Source of the DNA: Nesterenkonia sandarakina
Lineage (GTDB): Bacteria; Actinomycetota; Actinomycetes; Actinomycetales; Micrococcaceae
NCBI RefSeq assembly: GCF_013410215.1
Contig: NZ_JACCFQ010000001.1
Location: 124,001 to 188,000, forward strand
Length of the DNA stretch: 64,000 nt
Direction: 5' to 3'
Shown here: piece after piece, positions 8,057-16,284 of the stretch
Layout: the number at the start of each line of letters is the position of its first letter
How positions within the stretch are numbered: the stretch's first letter is position 1
The notes under the pieces: model-generated
What the model saw: only the letters and a program-made list of their open reading frames with translations
The model's database searches: none
What the model was told of the DNA's origin: nothing
Made by a program: the position numbers and the translations under genes

Positions 8057-8701
8057 ATGATGCGCCTCGATCACGTCTCCTATGCAGTTGGTCCCGATGG
8101 AATGGAAGCCACGGTGGAACGAATCACCGATGCGCTGGGCGTGGAACGCGTCCGCGGCGGCATCCATCCACGCTTCGGCACTCGCAATGCCATCATCCCG
8201 CTCGAGAACCGGCAGTACCTCGAGATCGTCGAGGTGCTGGACCACCCCAGTGCCGACAAGGCCCCGTTCGGCCAGGCGGTGCGCAACCGCTCCCTGGTGG
8301 GCGGAGGCTGGATGGGCTGGTGCGTGTGCGTCGATGACCTCTCCCCCTTCGAGGAGCGGCTGGGACGCAAAGCGGTGCCGGGCAACCGCAAGTTCCCGGA
8401 CGGCCAGGAGCTGACCTGGCAGCAGATCGGGATCAAGGGGCTCATCGCTGACCCCCAGGTGCCCTACCTGCTGCGCTGGAACGAGGGCAGCGACGAGCTG
8501 CACCCCTCCCAGGCCTATCCCCCCGAGGCGACGCTGACCAAGCTGAGCATCGCCGGCTCTCCGGACCGGGTCACCGAGTGGCTCGCCAGCCCGAGGGTGG
8601 ATCCCTTTGAGGATGTCGATGTCGAATGGATCGCCCCCTCCGGAACTCCCGGGATCATGTCAGTGACCTTCCAGAGCCCCAAGGGCGACGTCACCATCTG
8701 A
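8057..8701 (+). CDS. VOC superfamily (glyoxalase-like domain) protein
   Basis: This is a 214-residue protein beginning MMRLDHVSYAVG, the typical first strand of a vicinal oxygen chelate domain. A GTRNAIIPLENRQYLEIVEV stretch follows at residues ~37-56, with a Glu that could be a metal ligand. The second half repeats the fold in degenerate form. It resembles the glyoxalase-like-3 group, in which no general substrate is known. The ATG at 8057 is preferred over upstream starts because homology begins there and a CATGAT hexamer ends exactly 6 nt before it, as in other leaderless genes here. It is followed by a strong terminator. Confidence 0.82.
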   Translation: MMRLDHVSYAVGPDGMEATVERITDALGVERVRGGIHPRFGTRNAIIPLENRQYLEIVEVLDHPSADKAPFGQAVRNRSLVGGGWMGWCVCVDDLSPFEERLGRKAVPGNRKFPDGQELTWQQIGIKGLIADPQVPYLLRWNEGSDELHPSQAYPPEATLTKLSIAGSPDRVTEWLASPRVDPFEDVDVEWIAPSGTPGIMSVTFQSPKGDVTI

Positions 8702-8784
8702 GGTGCGGTGTCGGCCGGTCAGGGCAGGGGCGAGCGCAGAGCCCCCTCGGTCTCCCAGCGCATAGAGGTCCGACGCAGAGAGAA

Positions 8785-8811
8785 GCGGGGTCCGCCGATG
8801 GCGGACCCCGC
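8785..8811. terminator. Bidirectional terminator between the VOC and catalase genes
   Basis: A perfect 12-bp stem (GCGGGGTCCGCC, 8785-8796, with its complement at 8800-8811) and a 3-nt loop lie between the convergent VOC and catalase genes. There is no T-tract, as is common in high-GC genomes. Confidence 0.75.
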
Positions 8812-8831
8812 GATCTCCAGTCCTGCGATTG

Positions 8832-9713
8832 CTAGCTGCGCTTCAGCGCGTCCTGAACGGCCCCAGCAGCCTTCTCCACGAAGTTCGGCGCCTCGGTGGT
8901 GCCGTAGAACCTCGAGTCGGGGTGGGTCGGAGGCGGCATCGGCACGCCCTCCATTGGGGTGTCCACATAAGTGAACTCACCAAGCCCGTCCGGACTGGGC
9001 CCCGAGGCCCAGGGGCCCTCCGCCATGGATTCGCCATCGGAGAAGTTGATCGCCTGGTAGGAGAACTCTCGGTGCTCCTTCTTGATCGGGAAATTACTCG
9101 GTACTGGCAGCTGCTCCACACCGGACTCCTGCAGCTCCCGCGCTGCGGCCAGCCACTGGTTCTGGTGATGGGTGTCCCGAGCCAGCAAGAAAGAGAGCAG
9201 GTCCCGCACCCCGGGGTCATCGGTCTGGTGATAGAGCCGGGCAACCGCGATGCGGCCCTGCATCTCCGCGTTGATATTAGAGGTGAAGTCCGCCAGCAGG
9301 TTCCCGCTGGCGGTCACGTATCCGGCGTTCCAGGGGTTGCCGTTGCTGTCCACCGGGCGAGCCCCAGCACCAGCGAGGATCGCGTCCTGGACGTCCATCC
9401 CACCGACCACAGCGGCCACGGTGGGATCATCCTGCACCGCGTCATCGGTGATCCCGTGCGGGGCCTTCTCCAGCAGCTGGGCGACCATGGTCGCGAGCAT
9501 CTCTACGTGGCCGAATTCCTCAGCGGCGGTGGAGAACAACAGGTCCCGATATTTGCCTGGTATGTGTGCGTTCCATGCCTGGAAGCTGTACTGCATGGCT
9601 ACGGTGATCTCCCCGTACTGGCCTCCGATGACCTCCTGGAGCTTGCGGGCGTAGACCGCGTCTGGCTTCTCCGGGGAGGCACTGTACTGCAGGGCTTGTC
9701 TGTGCAGAAACAT
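8832..9713 (-). CDS. Manganese catalase
   Basis: Non-heme dimanganese catalases convert hydrogen peroxide to water and oxygen in the cytoplasm. The 293-residue protein is a ferritin-like four-helix bundle. Its ligands fall almost exactly where they do in the Lactobacillus plantarum enzyme: Glu35 (GEITVAMQY), Glu66 and His69 (EEFGHVEM), Glu150 (INAEMQGR) and His182 (RDTHHQNQW). An AGGAG site precedes the ATG. It is the last gene of a run that includes DUF3618, holin-X-like and YtxH-like genes, a context often tied to general stress. It could also detoxify peroxide made by the putrescine oxidase encoded 13 kb away, but that is inference. Confidence 0.95.
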   Translation of the reverse strand: MFLHRQALQYSASPEKPDAVYARKLQEVIGGQYGEITVAMQYSFQAWNAHIPGKYRDLLFSTAAEEFGHVEMLATMVAQLLEKAPHGITDDAVQDDPTVAAVVGGMDVQDAILAGAGARPVDSNGNPWNAGYVTASGNLLADFTSNINAEMQGRIAVARLYHQTDDPGVRDLLSFLLARDTHHQNQWLAAARELQESGVEQLPVPSNFPIKKEHREFSYQAINFSDGESMAEGPWASGPSPDGLGEFTYVDTPMEGVPMPPPTHPDSRFYGTTEAPNFVEKAAGAVQDALKRS

Positions 9714-9793
9714 AGGTATCTCCTGTTCAATTGCAGGTGAGTGACGTTCTACGACGGTGTCGCCGGGCGGGCGTTCCCCCAGCGTTGCAGGCC

Positions 9794-10372
9794 TCAGCTC
9801 CGGCGGACCTCTTCCGCCGAGGATCTGGCGGAGTCTGTGAGCTGATCCTTCTGCTGCTGGCCTTCAGACTTGAGGTTCTGGGCGCTCTCGCCGGCGGATT
9901 CCCGGACACGCTGCGCAGATTCCTGCGCGGGTTCCTTGAGCTCCTCGGCCATGGACTGCGCCTGCTGCTTCGCGTCATCGATGACGGGCTGCGCGTGGTC
10001 CTCCAGCCTCGCGGCTGCCCGCTTCTCGGGCTGAGAGGCCGGAAGGACGGAGGCGGCGAGCCAGCCCGCCCCCAATGCGATCAGACCGGCGGCCAGCGGG
10101 TTCCCTCGGGTCTTGCGCTGAACCTGCTCAGGTGCCCGCTGCGCGCCGTCGGCAGCACTGTGGGCATGATCTGAGACCTTGTCGGAAGCCTCCTCGGCGG
10201 AGCCCATCACACTGTCCTTCCAACCTCCGACGGTGCTGCGAATCTTCTCGGTCTGGCGCTGGGCAGCCTTGGACGGGGAGACCTTATCGGCAACCGCGTC
10301 GACGTCGAGGGAAAGGCTGCTGCGGGTGCGCTCGATATCGGCGCGGATCTCTTCGGGAGTCTGCTGTGTCAT
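9794..10372 (-). CDS. DUF3618 domain protein
   Basis: The 192-residue protein opens with TPEEIRADIERTRSSLSLDVDAVADKVSP split over residues ~5-33, the N-terminal helix that defines DUF3618. One membrane helix follows at about 91-109 (NPLAAGLIALGAGWLAASVL). The rest is a polar Ala/Gln/Glu-rich coil (110-192). Function is unknown; members occur with holin-X and YtxH proteins in actinobacterial envelope or stress operons. It overlaps the upstream gene by 4 bp (ATGA), so translation is coupled. Confidence 0.87.
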   Translation of the reverse strand: MTQQTPEEIRADIERTRSSLSLDVDAVADKVSPSKAAQRQTEKIRSTVGGWKDSVMGSAEEASDKVSDHAHSAADGAQRAPEQVQRKTRGNPLAAGLIALGAGWLAASVLPASQPEKRAAARLEDHAQPVIDDAKQQAQSMAEELKEPAQESAQRVRESAGESAQNLKSEGQQQKDQLTDSARSSAEEVRRS

Positions 10373-10794
10373 CGGGTGTCCTTCGAGGGGGTGAGAGCGT
10401 CGGGAACTTCTTTGAGGGTCTGCGCCGTCTGCGGGACACCTTGGACCTGGTCGATGTTCTTCTTGCCCAGGACTGCAAGGATGGCGGCGATGATCGCCCA
10501 GATCACGGCGAGGATCACCGCAGACCAGGCAGCGCCCAGGTCGGTGGTGCTGAGGCCGGCCCAGAGTGCGATGGAGAGGAAGAGCAGGACGAAATGACCA
10601 GCGACGCCGGCGCCACCGAGCATTCCAGCGCCCTTCCCGGCCTTCTTGGCGGTCTCGGACAGCTCTGCCTTCGCGAGGGCCGTCTCTTGCCGGATCAGAG
10701 TAGAGAGGTCATTGCTGACCTGGGACATCAGCGAGCCCAGAGACTCCTGCTCTGCCTTGCGCTCCGGTTCGGTGGCTGGATGGATGCTGTTCAT
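10369..10794 (-). CDS. Phage-holin-like (actinobacterial Holin-X) membrane protein
   Basis: The 141-residue protein has an amphipathic N-terminal helix containing LSTLIRQETALAKAEL, the hallmark of the actinobacterial Holin-X family. A hydrophobic hairpin follows at about 55-78 and 88-112. Despite the family name it is a chromosomal membrane protein, with no phage genes nearby. It overlaps both neighbours by 4 bp, placing it in a tight operon with the DUF3618 and YtxH-like genes. Confidence 0.85.
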   Translation of the reverse strand: MNSIHPATEPERKAEQESLGSLMSQVSNDLSTLIRQETALAKAELSETAKKAGKGAGMLGGAGVAGHFVLLFLSIALWAGLSTTDLGAAWSAVILAVIWAIIAAILAVLGKKNIDQVQGVPQTAQTLKEVPDALTPSKDTR

Positions 10795-11876
10795 CGGCCA
10801 CCACCGAGGTATGGATCCGTGACCCGGGCATCACCGGAGGTGGGCCCGGCGGAATTCGCTTGGTAGATCGGGTCGCCTGGCACAGGCGCACCTGACTGGT
10901 CCTCCCGCACGGCGTCGTTCCGCATGATGTCGGGGATGGCCCCTGTGGTGGACTCGGTGCGCGGGCCGGACCCGTAGCCGGTGTGGTCCCGCGGGGTGTC
11001 CTGCGAACCGTCCCGCGAGGCTGCGGAATGCGGGCCGGCATCCTCGGCATGGTTCTGCGCGATTCCGCGGGTCAGCCGTCCGGCGGCAAAGCCGACCCCG
11101 GCGGCGATCGCGAGGAAGGCGACCGGGCGACGACGGGCGAAGCTCTGTACCTCTTGGAGCACTTCCCTGGGGTCGTGCTGCTCGAGCCAGGTCGCGGCGG
11201 CCTCGGCCCTGGAGTCGAGCTGGTTCAAAAGGTCCTTCGCAGCTCCCTCTTCGGGCTCTTCTCCGCGAGCGATGCGGCCGACGTCGTCGCTGAAGCTGCG
11301 CACTGTGCCGGCGGCTCGGTCCAGCTGCTCGGAGGCTTGGGACTCCAGCACTGTGCTGGCCTGGCCCCCGAGACGCTTGGCTTCACGGACGGCATCGTCC
11401 TTGACCCCGGCAGCTTCCTCCGCTGCGGCGTCTCGGACTGCCCGGCCGGCGCCCTTGGCGTCACCGGCCACATCCCGGGCAGCCTCTTGGGCCTGCGGGG
11501 CCCTGCTGTCCCCGGTGGCACCGTTGCGGTCGCCCGGCTGACCGGTGTTGTGCTGGCCGTCGCTGGTCTGGCCTGCAGAGGGCTGACCGGCGCCCGGCTG
11601 CTGGCCGCCCGGCTGACCGGCACTGGGTGGACCGGTGCGGGGCTGCTCAGCCCTGGATCGTTCGGTGGTGCCCGGAGCCTGCACGTCTGAGGCATGCCGG
11701 GCCGAGTAGCCCGGCTCACCGGTCACGGACTCCAGCCCGGGAGGAGCCGCGTCGACCACCGGCACGGGGGCTGTGATCTCAGAGGCTGAGGCAGGTGAGG
11801 CATCGGTCGGGGAAGTCCCCTGCGGATCCTCGTCATGGGGCTCTGATCGCGGGGGTGTGGCGTGGGACTCTGTCAT
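10791..11876 (-). CDS. Hypothetical protein with disordered N-terminus and YtxH-like membrane segment
   Basis: The start is taken as the ATG at 11876 (MTESHATPPR), with AAAGG upstream, giving 361 residues; a frame extension upstream lacks a ribosome site. Residues ~60-120 are Gly/Gln/Pro/Ser-rich with repeats of the form GQP-GAGQPSAGQTSDGQ. A helical Ala/Glu/Asp region follows (~125-240). A short hydrophobic segment after RRRPVAF (AIAAGVGFAAGRLT, ~257-275) resembles the glycine-rich membrane helix of YtxH-type stress proteins. It is the first gene of the operon leading to the Holin-X-like gene, DUF3618 and catalase. No enzymatic motif is seen. Confidence 0.75.
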   Translation of the reverse strand: MTESHATPPRSEPHDEDPQGTSPTDASPASASEITAPVPVVDAAPPGLESVTGEPGYSARHASDVQAPGTTERSRAEQPRTGPPSAGQPGGQQPGAGQPSAGQTSDGQHNTGQPGDRNGATGDSRAPQAQEAARDVAGDAKGAGRAVRDAAAEEAAGVKDDAVREAKRLGGQASTVLESQASEQLDRAAGTVRSFSDDVGRIARGEEPEEGAAKDLLNQLDSRAEAAATWLEQHDPREVLQEVQSFARRRPVAFLAIAAGVGFAAGRLTRGIAQNHAEDAGPHSAASRDGSQDTPRDHTGYGSGPRTESTTGAIPDIMRNDAVREDQSGAPVPGDPIYQANSAGPTSGDARVTDPYLGGGR

Positions 11877-11910
11877 GACTGCCTTTCGAAGAGGTACTGC
11901 CTGACATGTT

Positions 11911-11938
11911 CTAACGGTAATTACGGACCTGACGGTAA
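11911..11938. promoter_or_regulatory. Direct repeat upstream of the stress operon
   Basis: CTAACGGTAA (11911-11920) and CTGACGGTAA (11929-11938) are spaced 18 bp apart, 35-60 bp upstream of the first gene of the operon. This is the place for a promoter or activator site. No sigma-factor consensus is clear. Confidence 0.35.
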
Positions 11939-12032
11939 GTTCGGTTCCTGAGTCCTGCCTGACGATCTCCCGGCAGTTGCCGGGACGCATGCGCGTCCTG
12001 GTCGGCGCTTCCCGTGCTGCAGCGCAGCGACT

Positions 12033-12464
12033 TCAGGCTGAAGGTAGTCGCCGACTCCGGCTGCCAGACGCAGCGTCGATGGAGATGGAATGCGCCAGAC
12101 ACCAGGCGAAGACGTCATCGGGAAGCAGCGTGCCCACGGCCTGCATCCGATCGAGCACCAGAAGGGGCAGCGGATCGCCGGTGCGGTACCTGGCCAGCGC
12201 GCACTCCACGGGATCTCCCGGGGCGAGGAAGTCCGCCGTCGACTTGACCAGGCAGGCACAGCGCATGCGGCGCCACCGCTCGGGGTGCCGGGCAGCCCGC
12301 TCCGCCAGATCAGACTCGGTGATCAGCCCCACCGGTCGGTGCGAGAGGTCTAACAGCACGGCGCCGCCATCGACTCCGTCGATGAGGCGTGCCGCCTCTC
12401 CCAAAGACTGTGTGACGGAGATCCGGCGTCGGATCGGTGTCATCAGCGCTCGGACCGTCGTCAT
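12033..12464 (-). CDS. CBS domain protein
   Basis: With the ATG at 12464 the protein has 143 residues and starts TTVRALMTPIRRRISVTQSL, a standard beginning for a CBS pair. The first CBS motif ends in GLITESDLAERAARH. The second is shorter and ends without the usual closing helix. CBS pairs bind adenine nucleotides and regulate partner proteins; here it is a stand-alone module. An earlier start at 12548 would add 28 unusual Ser/Arg-rich residues. Start choice is uncertain because neither site has a strong ribosome-binding sequence. Confidence 0.75.
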   Translation of the reverse strand: MTTVRALMTPIRRRISVTQSLGEAARLIDGVDGGAVLLDLSHRPVGLITESDLAERAARHPERWRRMRCACLVKSTADFLAPGDPVECALARYRTGDPLPLLVLDRMQAVGTLLPDDVFAWCLAHSISIDAASGSRSRRLPSA

Positions 12465-12725
12465 CCCGGACCCCGGGAAGGACGTGCTGCGGGCGGTCAA
12501 AGAGTGGCTGGATCGTGAAGAGAAGGGCTCCATGGGTCTCCCTTGCATTCAGAAACAAGAGCCCGTTGCTGGAGCTGGTGCGAGCGTACCGCACCCGGGA
12601 GTTCATTTCGAGGGTCTTCCGCCCGCGTGATGTCTGCGCTTGTATGACACGATGAAACCCAGGGAAGCTCCTGGCACAGCGCCATGCTCGCCCGGAGGCC
12701 ATACGCTGAGGGAACGGAAGCCCCG

Positions 12726-13457
12726 ATGAACACCCCAGAGCCGACGCCTGACCTTGCGGCCCAGCTGACCGAGGTGCTGCTGCGCGACCACGATGTACCC
12801 GCGGTGCTGGGAGCCATCGCCGAGCTCGCCGCGGCGCAGCTCTCCGGGGACCGGGTGGTGCTCTGCGGCATCATCCTCAAACGTGCCAAGCGGAACACCG
12901 TCGTCGCCACCAGCTCCGCCGAGGCGCAGGTCATGGACGAACATCAGGCCGGCTTCGACGAGGGTCCATGCTTAGAGGCGCAGAAGACGGAAGCCCTGAT
13001 CAGTGTTCCGGACGTGCGGCACGAGAACCGATGGCCGAAGTACATGCTGGAAGTCCGCGACCACGGGCTGCGCAGCATCCTGGCCGTGCCCCTGAAGATC
13101 GGGACCACCGCCACGGCGGCGATGAACTTCTACGCCCGTGACACCGGATCCTTCGATGAGACCGACATCGCGATCGCCCAGCGCTACACCGAAGTCGCCT
13201 CTCAGATGGTCGCGATCGCTCTGCGCATCGCGCAGCACGCCGAGGACGCGGAGGACCGCAGGAGAGCGATGGAGTCTCGCACCGCGATCAATCTGGCGGT
13301 GGGCATCATCATGGGCCAGAACCGGTGCAGCCAGGAGCAGGCGGTCGGCATCCTCAAGGCCGCGTCCAACCACCGCAACGTGAAGCTGCGTGAGCTTGCG
13401 GAGCAGATCACCAATAAGGTGGGCCAGGCCACGCCCTCCACCAGCTTCGAACCCTGA
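12726..13457 (+). CDS. GAF-ANTAR domain regulator
   Basis: This is a 243-residue protein with a GAF sensor domain (about 15-165) and a C-terminal ANTAR domain (about 182-235). The GAF part shows FDEGPCLEAQKTEALISVPD, and the ANTAR part reads RTAINLAVGIIMGQNRCSQE and ends in RELAEQITNKV. ANTAR domains bind paired RNA hairpins and control transcription antitermination. In actinobacteria GAF-ANTAR proteins respond to stress or small ligands. The start at 12726 has GGGAACGGAAG upstream. No dual-hairpin target is evident next to the gene. Confidence 0.9.
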   Translation: MNTPEPTPDLAAQLTEVLLRDHDVPAVLGAIAELAAAQLSGDRVVLCGIILKRAKRNTVVATSSAEAQVMDEHQAGFDEGPCLEAQKTEALISVPDVRHENRWPKYMLEVRDHGLRSILAVPLKIGTTATAAMNFYARDTGSFDETDIAIAQRYTEVASQMVAIALRIAQHAEDAEDRRRAMESRTAINLAVGIIMGQNRCSQEQAVGILKAASNHRNVKLRELAEQITNKVGQATPSTSFEP

Positions 13458-13485
13458 GCCGAGTCGAAGTCTCGACGGCGCGCCT

Positions 13486-14217
13486 TCAGCGCAGAGTGCC
13501 GGCCTTGGTGACCACTCGGTTGGCCAGCAGCACGGCGGGATCCACCAGGGGACGAGGAGACTCCTCGGTGGTCATCGCCAGCGGGATCTCGGTGCATGCC
13601 GCCACGATCACATCGGCCCCCTGAGCTACCAGAGACTGCGCGACTCGAATCAGCTGTGCACGCAGCTCCGTGGTGAGGCTGCCTGCCTTGACCGCGTAGA
13701 TCGCTTCCATGACGGTGTGCTGATCCGCCGCCTGGGGCACGATCGGTTCCACCCCGAAAGCGGTGAGACTGTCCTGGTAGAGCCCCGCGCTCAGCGTGGC
13801 ATCGGTGGCGAGCAGGCCTGCTGCCTTCACGTAGGGCAGCGCGCTGAGGTGCTCTGCGGTCACCTCGATCATGGAGACATAGTCCAGCTCCACCTGTTCC
13901 CGGACCCGCGGTAGGAAGGCGTGGGAGCCGTTGCAGGCCGCTACGTAGAACGCGGCCCCGGCGTCCTTGAGCTTCTGGGCGCCCTCTACGAGCTTCGCGG
14001 TGGGGTCCTCCCCGCGTCCCACGATCGCCTGAGAACGGTCCGGGACGGTGGGATCCGCCCAGATCATCACCCGCAGGTGCTGCTGGTCGGTGGCCGCAGG
14101 GGTGGCGGCGATCAGCTTCGAATAGAAGTCGACGGTGGCGGCAGGACCCATGCCGCCCAGGATCCCCACGAGAGGGCCCTGGGCGGCATCGGCTGCGGCG
14201 CTGTTATCACTGGTCAT
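13486..14217 (-). CDS. Aspartate/glutamate racemase family protein
   Basis: The 243-residue protein has the Asp/Glu racemase fold. It shows the opening VGILGGMGPAATVDFYSKL (17-35) and the two expected cysteine motifs, AACNGSHAF (~93-101) and AACTEIPLAM in the C-terminal half. Members racemise aspartate or glutamate or act on hydantoins; the GGMGP opening is closest to aspartate racemase. Asn-Gly-Ser after the first Cys is slightly different from the common CNT. It is transcribed alone. Confidence 0.88.
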   Translation of the reverse strand: MTSDNSAAADAAQGPLVGILGGMGPAATVDFYSKLIAATPAATDQQHLRVMIWADPTVPDRSQAIVGRGEDPTAKLVEGAQKLKDAGAAFYVAACNGSHAFLPRVREQVELDYVSMIEVTAEHLSALPYVKAAGLLATDATLSAGLYQDSLTAFGVEPIVPQAADQHTVMEAIYAVKAGSLTTELRAQLIRVAQSLVAQGADVIVAACTEIPLAMTTEESPRPLVDPAVLLANRVVTKAGTLR

Positions 14218-14273
14218 CAGCGAAGAGTGTACCCGTGGCGCCTGCAGGACAGGCGCCCTCGAGCGCTCTCGGA

Positions 14274-15971
14274 TCAGCCCACCGGGGTGGTCTGATCCTG
14301 ATCGAACCGGCGATCAGCCTTCCGGCCACGGGCCGGGGTGTGCGCGGGGGTCTCGGCGTATGCGCCATTGCCCTTGTTCAGCTCATCCACCAGCTTCACC
14401 TTGCGGCGTTCGTGCACCTCGGCCAGGCGGGCCGCCCGGCGAGCCCGACGACGGCGGGTCGGCCAGGTCGCGATGAGCAGGATCACGGCGAAGAGCACCG
14501 CGAGCGCGACGACGGCGACGCCGGCGTCGATCCAGAACTGCTCGGGGTAGAGCTGGATCAGCGTGGAGTCGTTCGGGAAGGTCCAGGTGCCGTCCGCGAA
14601 GAAGATCCGGTGGAACTCGGCGAAGAAGAGCTGGAAGTCGATGATCGCCAGCACCGCGACCGTGATGATCACTCCCAGGGTCACCCAGGCTCCGGCGAAG
14701 AGGCCGCGTGCCACTCCCCCGGGGCGCCAGGCACGCAGCAGCAGCGCCAGGATCAAGGTGAGCACCAGCAGGATGACTCCGGCCAGCATGGCCCAGAGGA
14801 CCACGAACTTCACATCGACCATGTGCGAGACCTCAGCGTCGGTGAACAGCTCCTGACCCCCTGGGGCGAGCTCCGAGAGGTAGCGGGAGTTCGCAAGGTT
14901 GGTCAGGAAGTCAGTGCCGTAGGAGCCGTAGACCAGCCGGTCATCGGGGTTCATCGAATAGGCGCCCTCGGGGATCCAGGGCCGGTTATATGCCAGCCAG
15001 AGGAAGAGCGGGGAGGCGACCAGCCGCACCGCGGCGACCAGGAGCAGGATCGGGGTGAAGATCGCGATCAGGACCTGGAAGAAGCGGGAGACACCGCGCT
15101 TGGAGCGGGCCACCTCCTCGTCGAGGTCAGCGTCGGTGACCGACTCGTCCGAGCGGGTGGACAGCTGGGACTGGCTCGCAGCGGTCCGGTCGGAGTGATC
15201 GCCGGACCCGCCCCGCGTGCCGGTCCCGGTCGAGCTGCCTGCGGCTGCGCCGGCACCGGCCGCGGCTGCGCCGGTGGCGGCTGCTCCGGTGGCGGGAACC
15301 ACCGCGGTGTCCTGGTCCTCGTCCTTCGTGGCCGCACGATCGCGACGACGCTGCTCGCGTCGGCTGAGCTCGGCCGCGTTCTCCGTGGGCTGCTCGGTGT
15401 CAGCGCCGTGGTGGGCGACGTGGGAACCATGGCTCGACGTGGCGGGGGTCGGGCTCGGCGTGTCCTGCTGGGCGGTCCTGGGCGCTGCGGCGGCACCTGA
15501 GGCGGAGGTGCCGGCCCCCTGGGCGGCGGCCGCCCCGGTGAAGGTCGCCGTGTCGTCCATGGACCGGTTCTCTCGGGACGTGCGCACATCATCGAGGGAG
15601 CGCGTGGCGTGGGGACTCTCGCCACCGGCCTCTCGAGCTGGTGTCCGTGCCACGGTCTCGGTGGGCGCGTCGTGGCCTTGCCCGGTCCGGTCCGGCGCAC
15701 TCTGGGACTCGCGCGTCACCGGCAGGGCCTGAGTGGCCTGGGTGTCCGGCTGACCGGGTTCCGACTGGATCGGTTCCGACCGGCTGGTCTCCACCCGGCT
15801 GGCTTCCGGCGCTGCTCTTCGGGCAGCCGACTGATCCCGCGCGGCATTGAGGTTGTCATCGGGGAAGTCGGGCTCTTCGGATGCGAATGCACCGTAGTCA
15901 AGTCCGGATTCAAAATCTTCGTTCTCGCCGGCGGGCCTGCCGGCCTCGTTCCGATCGGAATTCGCGCTCAT
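14274..15971 (-). CDS. DUF1461/TIGR01906 integral membrane protein with long disordered N-terminus
   Basis: The ATG at 15971 has a GGAGAGG site 7 nt upstream, giving 565 residues. Residues 1-260 are low-complexity Ser/Thr/Ala/Gln/Arg-rich sequence. The C-terminal half is the TIGR01906-type membrane domain: one helix (~278-300), an extracytoplasmic loop with DDRLVYGSYGTDF, then three helices. The family-typical stretch FFAEFHRIFFADGTWTFPND ends near LYPEQFW. The cytoplasmic tail is Arg-rich. Function is unknown; family members are multi-pass proteins of Gram-positive bacteria. The long disordered head is much longer than the usual ~220-residue protein. Confidence 0.82.
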   Translation of the reverse strand: MSANSDRNEAGRPAGENEDFESGLDYGAFASEEPDFPDDNLNAARDQSAARRAAPEASRVETSRSEPIQSEPGQPDTQATQALPVTRESQSAPDRTGQGHDAPTETVARTPAREAGGESPHATRSLDDVRTSRENRSMDDTATFTGAAAAQGAGTSASGAAAAPRTAQQDTPSPTPATSSHGSHVAHHGADTEQPTENAAELSRREQRRRDRAATKDEDQDTAVVPATGAAATGAAAAGAGAAAGSSTGTGTRGGSGDHSDRTAASQSQLSTRSDESVTDADLDEEVARSKRGVSRFFQVLIAIFTPILLLVAAVRLVASPLFLWLAYNRPWIPEGAYSMNPDDRLVYGSYGTDFLTNLANSRYLSELAPGGQELFTDAEVSHMVDVKFVVLWAMLAGVILLVLTLILALLLRAWRPGGVARGLFAGAWVTLGVIITVAVLAIIDFQLFFAEFHRIFFADGTWTFPNDSTLIQLYPEQFWIDAGVAVVALAVLFAVILLIATWPTRRRRARRAARLAEVHERRKVKLVDELNKGNGAYAETPAHTPARGRKADRRFDQDQTTPVG

Positions 15972-16079
15972 ATCTGCCTCTCCACGCATTACTGACTCTC
16001 CTCAACAGTATGAGCGCGGCGGGTCTAATGTGGGGAGGAGGCGCGGAGAGTCGGCGAGGAGCATTTCTCCAGATGCGGT

Positions 16080-16273
16080 CGAGGGACGCGTCTCGAGTGG
16101 GTCAGGTGCCCCTGATGGTCCCTCGTGCCTGCGAGAGCGATCGATCAGCGTCCTTGAGCAGGGCCCGAGCCTGGGCCAGAGGGCCTCCCGGGGCCGACTC
16201 AGACGCCGCAAGACTCGGGTCCGTCCTGGGTGACCCGTGAACCTGCGCCAGCGGCTCCGAGGGACGCGTCTCG
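16080..16273. repeat. 16-bp direct repeat in the 15972-16284 intergenic region
   Basis: CGAGGGACGCGTCTCG occurs at 16080-16095 and again, identically, at 16258-16273, enclosing 162 bp. The unit is itself a near-palindrome around ACGCGT. The 313-bp gap between the DUF1461 gene and spoIIM holds no convincing gene. A possible -10 for the DUF1461 gene lies at 16005-16010 (TACTGT on the minus strand). Confidence 0.6.
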
Positions 16274-16284
16274 CCCGCAGAGGC

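Noticed and set aside
10369-11876. Prophage remnant because of a holin-like gene
   Set aside because: The holin-X family is chromosomal in actinobacteria, and no integrase, terminase, capsid or lysin gene is present.
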